DNA of 64,000 nucleotides from the NCBI GenBank assembly GCA_049583635.1, contig JBAUWF010000035.1, forward strand, positions 1-64,000, read 5' to 3'. Shown here in pieces: positions 60,625 to 64,000 of the stretch. The DNA comes from Dokdonella_A sp049583635. Its GTDB lineage: Bacteria > Pseudomonadota > Gammaproteobacteria > Xanthomonadales > Rhodanobacteraceae. Position 1 is the first letter of the stretch, and every line of letters starts with the position of its first letter. Made by a program: the position numbers and the translations under genes. The notes beneath the pieces were generated by a model that did not search any database, was not told the origin of the DNA, and saw nothing but the letters and a program-made list of their open reading frames with translations.

Positions 60625-63173
60625 AGCCGCTCGTATTTGCCGCGCGCAGTCTGCGCCGCGAGTTTCGTCACGCCGAACTGGCGACACTCGCCGCGGCGCT
60701 GGTGCTGGCGGTGGCCGCGCTCGCTGCGGTCGGCACGCTGGCCAGTCGCGTCGAGCGCGCGATCGTCGCTTCGGCTGCCGACCTGATCGGCGGCGATCTC
60801 GGCATTGCCAGTCGCCAGCGCATAGCCCCGGAGTTTGCCGATGAGGCACACCGGCTCGGTCTTGCGACCACGCGATTGGCCGATTTTCCAAGCGTCGTAT
60901 TCGCCGGCACGAACGCGAAGCGAACAACCGGACCGGAATCCGGTTCGTCTCCGTCCGATGCCGAGTCGCACGACGCCGGCGCCAGCCAGTTCTGCGAAAT
61001 CCGCGCGAGCGATCAGGCCTTCCCGCTTCGCGGCGTGATGGGTGTGCTTGACGCGCACGGCGTCGAACGCAACGTGCATGCGCCACCACCCGGTCTGGTG
61101 TACGCGGATCATCGCGCGCTGGTGGCGCTCGGCCGCGGCGTCGGCGACAGCGTTCAGATCGGCGGGCGCGATCTGCGTGTCGCCGGTGAAATCGCGCGCA
61201 TGCCCGATGGCGGGGAGTTGATTCAGCTCGCGCCACGGGTGCTCATGAACATCGCCGACGCGGAAAAATCCGGTCTGCTTGGTGTCGGCAGTCGCGCGCG
61301 GCATCGTCTGCTGGTAGCTGGCGATGCCGATCAGGTCGCGCGGTTCGCCGCCTGGGCCGAACCTCGTCTTGACGATGGCGAACACCTCGAGACGGTCGAG
61401 GGCGCGCAAAAGAATCTGCGCCGGGCATTCGACCGCGGCGAAAGTTTCCTGCGCCTTGCCGCCCTGCTGGCGGCACTGCTGTCAGGCATTGCAGTTGCGT
61501 TGTCGGCACAACGGTTTGCGCGGCGCAAGATCGAGGACGTCGCGTTGCTGCGTTGTCTCGGCGCGAGTCGCAACGAAATCCTGCTCGCGCTGACGTTGCA
61601 ACTCGCGCTGCTCGCACTGGCCGCGTGCACGCTCGGTCTTGCTCTCGGACTTGCCTTGCAACAGGGCGTCCTTGCGCTCGCGAGCGGCCTGCTGCCCGGG
61701 CCGACGCCGAAACTCCCGTTCGCACCCGGCCTTGCCGCGTGGGCGGTCGGCGCGGCCGTACTGTTCGGCTTTGCATTGCCGCCGCTTCTGCGATTGCGCG
61801 AAGTCGAGCCGATGCGCGTGTTCCGACACGATACCGGGGGTGGGCTGCGGCGCTTCGATGCGCTGTACCTGTTGCCTTTCGCGCTCGCGGCAATGCTGAT
61901 CCGGCTTGAAGCCGATTCGGGCCATCTTGCCGGCACACTGATCCTCGCCCTCGCCGGTGTGGCGCTGGCGGCACTCGTATTCGGTCTCGCGTTGCTTGCA
62001 GGGGTGCGTACGTTGGGTCGGCGAGTGTCCGGCGCGTGGCGGTTCGGCCTCGCCAACCTGACTCGCCGGCGCGCCCTGAGCCTGGTACAAATCGGCGCGC
62101 TCGCGCTGAGTCTGACCGCGGTCGATGTGCTTGCCGTGGTCGGTCCGTCGCTGCTCGAGCGCTGGCGGCTCGACCTGCCGGCCGATACACCGAACTGGTT
62201 TGTGCTCAATGTGCAACCGGATCAGCAATCGCCGATGCAGCGTCGCCTGCGTGCCCTCGGCGCCGACAATATCAACGCGTTGCCGCTTGCGGTCGGTCGC
62301 CTGACCGCGATCAACCACCACGCGCCGCGGCCACTCGACGGCGACGACGAGCGACGCGACGATAGCGAGCGTGGCCACGAAGTGCGCCTGTCATGGAGCA
62401 AGGCATTGCCCGCATCGAACGCGCTGCGCGAAGGACACTGGTTCGATCCGGACTCGAAGACGCCGGCCGCGTCGATCGATCTGCGCTGGGTCGAGCGGTT
62501 CGGACTCAAGCTCGGGGACCGCCTGTCGCTGCGCGTGGGTGAGCGTGATTTCGACGCGCGCGTCACCAGCATCCGCGGCGTTGACTGGGATTCGTTCCGG
62601 GTCAATTTCTTCGTCATGATCGACCCGACGACCGGCGCCACGCTGCCGCACACGTATATCGCGAGCTTTCACTTGCCCGCAGGCAACGCCGCGGCGTTGG
62701 CCGGCCTGACGCGCGATTTCCCGAACGTGTCGCTGATCGATGTCAACGCCATACTCGACAAGGTGCGCGAGATCATCGGCCGGGTCAGCCACGCGGTGAC
62801 CTGGGTCCTCGGTTTTAGCCTCGCGGCTGGTGTGCTCGTGCTGCTCGCCGCGCTGGCGGCCACGGCCGACGAGCGACGTTTCGAGATGGCGCTGCTGCGC
62901 ACGCTCGGCGCGCACCGCCGCCAGCTGAGTGCCGCTGTGCTCGGCGAATTCATCGCACTCGGTGCATTGGCCGGGGCGATCGGGGCCGGCGGCGCGGCGC
63001 TGACCGGATTCGCGTTGGCCGATCGGGTATTTCGGCTTCACACCTACCAGCCACCTTGGCCGTCGCTGCTGATGGCCGCTGCCGCGACGACTGCGCTGGT
63101 CGCGCTGGCCGGCTGGTTCGGCACCCGCCGTATCGCGCGCACGCCTCCGATCGAAGTCCTGCGCTACGGTTAG
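60621..63173 (+). CDS. ybbP: ABC transporter permease with FtsX domains, YbbP type
   Basis: The 850-residue permease has an N-terminal anchor, periplasmic domains and two FtsX-type domains of three to four helices each, plus a final cluster near the C-terminus (VALAALAATADERRFEMALLRTLGAH segment). It pairs with YbbA; the unit resembles MacB-class mechanotransducers. The stop TAG at 63171-63173 is followed after about 40 bases by a REP-like sequence. Function in E. coli is not settled. Confidence 0.9.
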   Translation: MKPLVFAARSLRREFRHAELATLAAALVLAVAALAAVGTLASRVERAIVASAADLIGGDLGIASRQRIAPEFADEAHRLGLATTRLADFPSVVFAGTNAKRTTGPESGSSPSDAESHDAGASQFCEIRASDQAFPLRGVMGVLDAHGVERNVHAPPPGLVYADHRALVALGRGVGDSVQIGGRDLRVAGEIARMPDGGELIQLAPRVLMNIADAEKSGLLGVGSRARHRLLVAGDADQVARFAAWAEPRLDDGEHLETVEGAQKNLRRAFDRGESFLRLAALLAALLSGIAVALSAQRFARRKIEDVALLRCLGASRNEILLALTLQLALLALAACTLGLALGLALQQGVLALASGLLPGPTPKLPFAPGLAAWAVGAAVLFGFALPPLLRLREVEPMRVFRHDTGGGLRRFDALYLLPFALAAMLIRLEADSGHLAGTLILALAGVALAALVFGLALLAGVRTLGRRVSGAWRFGLANLTRRRALSLVQIGALALSLTAVDVLAVVGPSLLERWRLDLPADTPNWFVLNVQPDQQSPMQRRLRALGADNINALPLAVGRLTAINHHAPRPLDGDDERRDDSERGHEVRLSWSKALPASNALREGHWFDPDSKTPAASIDLRWVERFGLKLGDRLSLRVGERDFDARVTSIRGVDWDSFRVNFFVMIDPTTGATLPHTYIASFHLPAGNAAALAGLTRDFPNVSLIDVNAILDKVREIIGRVSHAVTWVLGFSLAAGVLVLLAALAATADERRFEMALLRTLGAHRRQLSAAVLGEFIALGALAGAIGAGGAALTGFALADRVFRLHTYQPPWPSLLMAAAATTALVALAGWFGTRRIARTPPIEVLRYG

Positions 63174-63210
63174 CGGCCATGCTGCGTGGCACGAGCGGTC
63201 CGCGCCATTT

Positions 63211-63240
63211 GCAGGGTGGGCTGAGCGCAGCGAAACCCAT
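63211..63240 (+). repeat. REP-like repeat, third locus
   Basis: GCAGGGTGGGCTGAGCGCAG then CGAAACCCAT matches the arm sequence of the elements at 16203-16280 and 16421-16499 (GGGTTGAGCGTAGCGAAACC). Only one arm is present here, with no paired complement close by. It lies between the YbbP gene and the DUF486 pseudogene. Confidence 0.65.
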
Positions 63241-63332
63241 GCTACCGATCATGTCGAACACGTTTAGCGCGCGCCACCATCATCGTGGCGAACGCTACCG
63301 TCACCATTGGCCGGCCAACCGATGGAACACCC

Positions 63333-63670
63333 ATGCGGAGCTACACCGCGCCCATCCTTCTGCTGTTCGGTTCGAACGTCTTCATGACGTTCGCCTGGTA
63401 CTGGCATCCGAAGTACACCGATCGACCGCCCGCGCTGTTGATCGTCGTCGCCTGGGGCATCGCGTATTTCGATTATTGCCTGCAAGTGCCGGCCAAGTGC
63501 ATCGGCTACGCGGTTTACAATCCGGTCCAACTCAAGACCATCCAGGAATTCATCACGTTGTAGGTCCTGGTGGTGTTCTCGACCACCTGGCTCGGAACCA
63601 CGCTGCGCTGAACCACCTGGTCGGTTTCGTCTTTATCGCGATCGCCGCGTTTTTCATCTTCTACCAATAG
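63333..63670 (+). pseudogene. DUF486 (DMT-like) membrane protein, broken by two mutations
   Basis: From ATG 63333 the frame reads MRSYTAPILLLFGSNVFMTFAWYWHPK, then FDYCLQVPAKCIGYAV and LKTIQEFITL, typical of DUF486 (about 115 residues). It then hits TAG at 63561-63563. Continuing in frame gives VLVVFSTTWLGTTLR and TGA at 63609-63611; one base over, the family end NHLVGFVFIAIAAFFIFYQ follows to TAG 63668-63670. So one nonsense codon and one single-base deletion break a normal-length gene. Sequencing error cannot be ruled out. Confidence 0.75.
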
Positions 63671-63724
63671 CGCCGAGCATCGCCATACAACCGACTCGGA
63701 CTTCAGTCACGGAGGTTTGCGTTC

Positions 63725-64000
63725 ATGCAGGTACCGGTTCTCCATCGCGCCAGAGCCATTGCCCCGGCGCGAACAAGCCTCGATTCCGCTCAGGCCACGC
63801 GTTGCGCCGAACGCGCGCGGTACCGACGTCGCCTCATCGGGGCCGCACTGGTATTCGGCATCCTGCTTGTGCCCGGCTGCGCCACGCAGATCAAGGCTCC
63901 CGACGCCGAGCACACCGACAAGGTGCGGGTCGAACGCAAGGATCGGGAATTCGACCTCGACACGTCGATTCGCCGCGTCGAAATCGTCAACCGTTATGGC
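63725..64000 (+). CDS. Lipoprotein, start only (partial)
   Basis: The frame runs from ATG 63725 (GGAGG nine bases upstream, 63711-63715) to the window end without a stop, 92 codons. A basic N-terminus of about 40 residues precedes a hydrophobic run IGAALVFGILLVPGC, a lipobox with VPGC. After it comes TQIKAPDAEHTDK and then RRVEIVNRYG, which could be the start of a DUF4097-type beta-helix domain, but too little is visible. The long region before the lipobox is unusual; an internal start is possible. Confidence 0.55.
   Translation, partial: MQVPVLHRARAIAPARTSLDSAQATRCAERARYRRRLIGAALVFGILLVPGCATQIKAPDAEHTDKVRVERKDREFDLDTSIRRVEIVNRYG

Noticed and set aside
1..64000. CRISPR arrays, rRNA, tRNA, prophage or insertion sequences
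   Set aside because: No regularly spaced repeats, no rRNA or tRNA signature, no transposase or phage structural gene was recognised on either strand.

Overview
The window is GC-rich chromosomal DNA from a gammaproteobacterium. It most likely comes from the order Lysobacterales (Xanthomonadales), and I would guess the Rhodanobacteraceae (for example a Dokdonella-like organism), although the family is an inference. The signs are the murD2-murL pair described from Xanthomonas, the aspartokinase/diaminopimelate decarboxylase fusion, the rmlBACD-xanB sugar-nucleotide cluster, and the classic lptD-surA-pdxA-rsmA-apaG-apaH operon. Genes are densely packed with many ATGA-type overlaps. I found no rRNA, tRNA, CRISPR array, prophage or complete insertion sequence.

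Layout. 1-4.3 kb: the end of an unknown gene, ApbE flavin transferase, a small membrane protein, molybdate importer modABC and a lipoprotein. 4.3-8.3 kb: an accessory-looking block holding a uracil-DNA-glycosylase-like protein, a WYL regulator and a tandem AAA ATPase, with a perfect inverted repeat in the divergent promoter. 8.5-16.5 kb: acyl-CoA dehydrogenase, an MFS exporter, an outer-membrane protein plus metal-binding protein plus metal permease operon without an ATPase gene, and a histone-deacetylase-like hydrolase whose 3' end is duplicated in tandem together with REP-like repeats. 16.5-22 kb: the aspartokinase/DAP decarboxylase fusion, murL and murD2 in one overlapping operon, pointing to D-glutamate supply by epimerising UDP-MurNAc-L-Ala-L-Glu. 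22.5-28.6 kb: a two-subunit periplasmic molybdenum hydroxylase, an isoaspartyl peptidase and a two-component system. 28.7-37.5 kb: a POT peptide transporter, glycine decarboxylase subunit 2, diacylglycerol kinase, TerC, LemA with two TPM proteins, and a YyaL/DUF255 protein.

37.9-51.3 kb: lgt-thyA-folA converging on the apaH-to-lptD operon, a cytochrome b561-like protein and cytochrome c', a dienelactone hydrolase, ispB and ssb. 51.4-56.8 kb: the remnant of a YVTN/IPTL-CTERM-type gene, then rmlBACD-xanB making dTDP-L-rhamnose and GDP-mannose for surface polysaccharide. 56.9-64 kb: an M3 peptidase lipoprotein, tesA divergent from ybbA-ybbP, a DUF486 pseudogene next to a REP-like repeat, and the start of another lipoprotein.

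The main functional links are these. ModABC could feed molybdenum to the hydroxylase. The lysine/DAP fusion, MurL and MurD2 share one operon devoted to cell-wall precursors. LptD, SurA, Lgt, the rml genes and xanB all serve the outer envelope. The least explained block is the WYL/AAA region at 4.4-8.3 kb.
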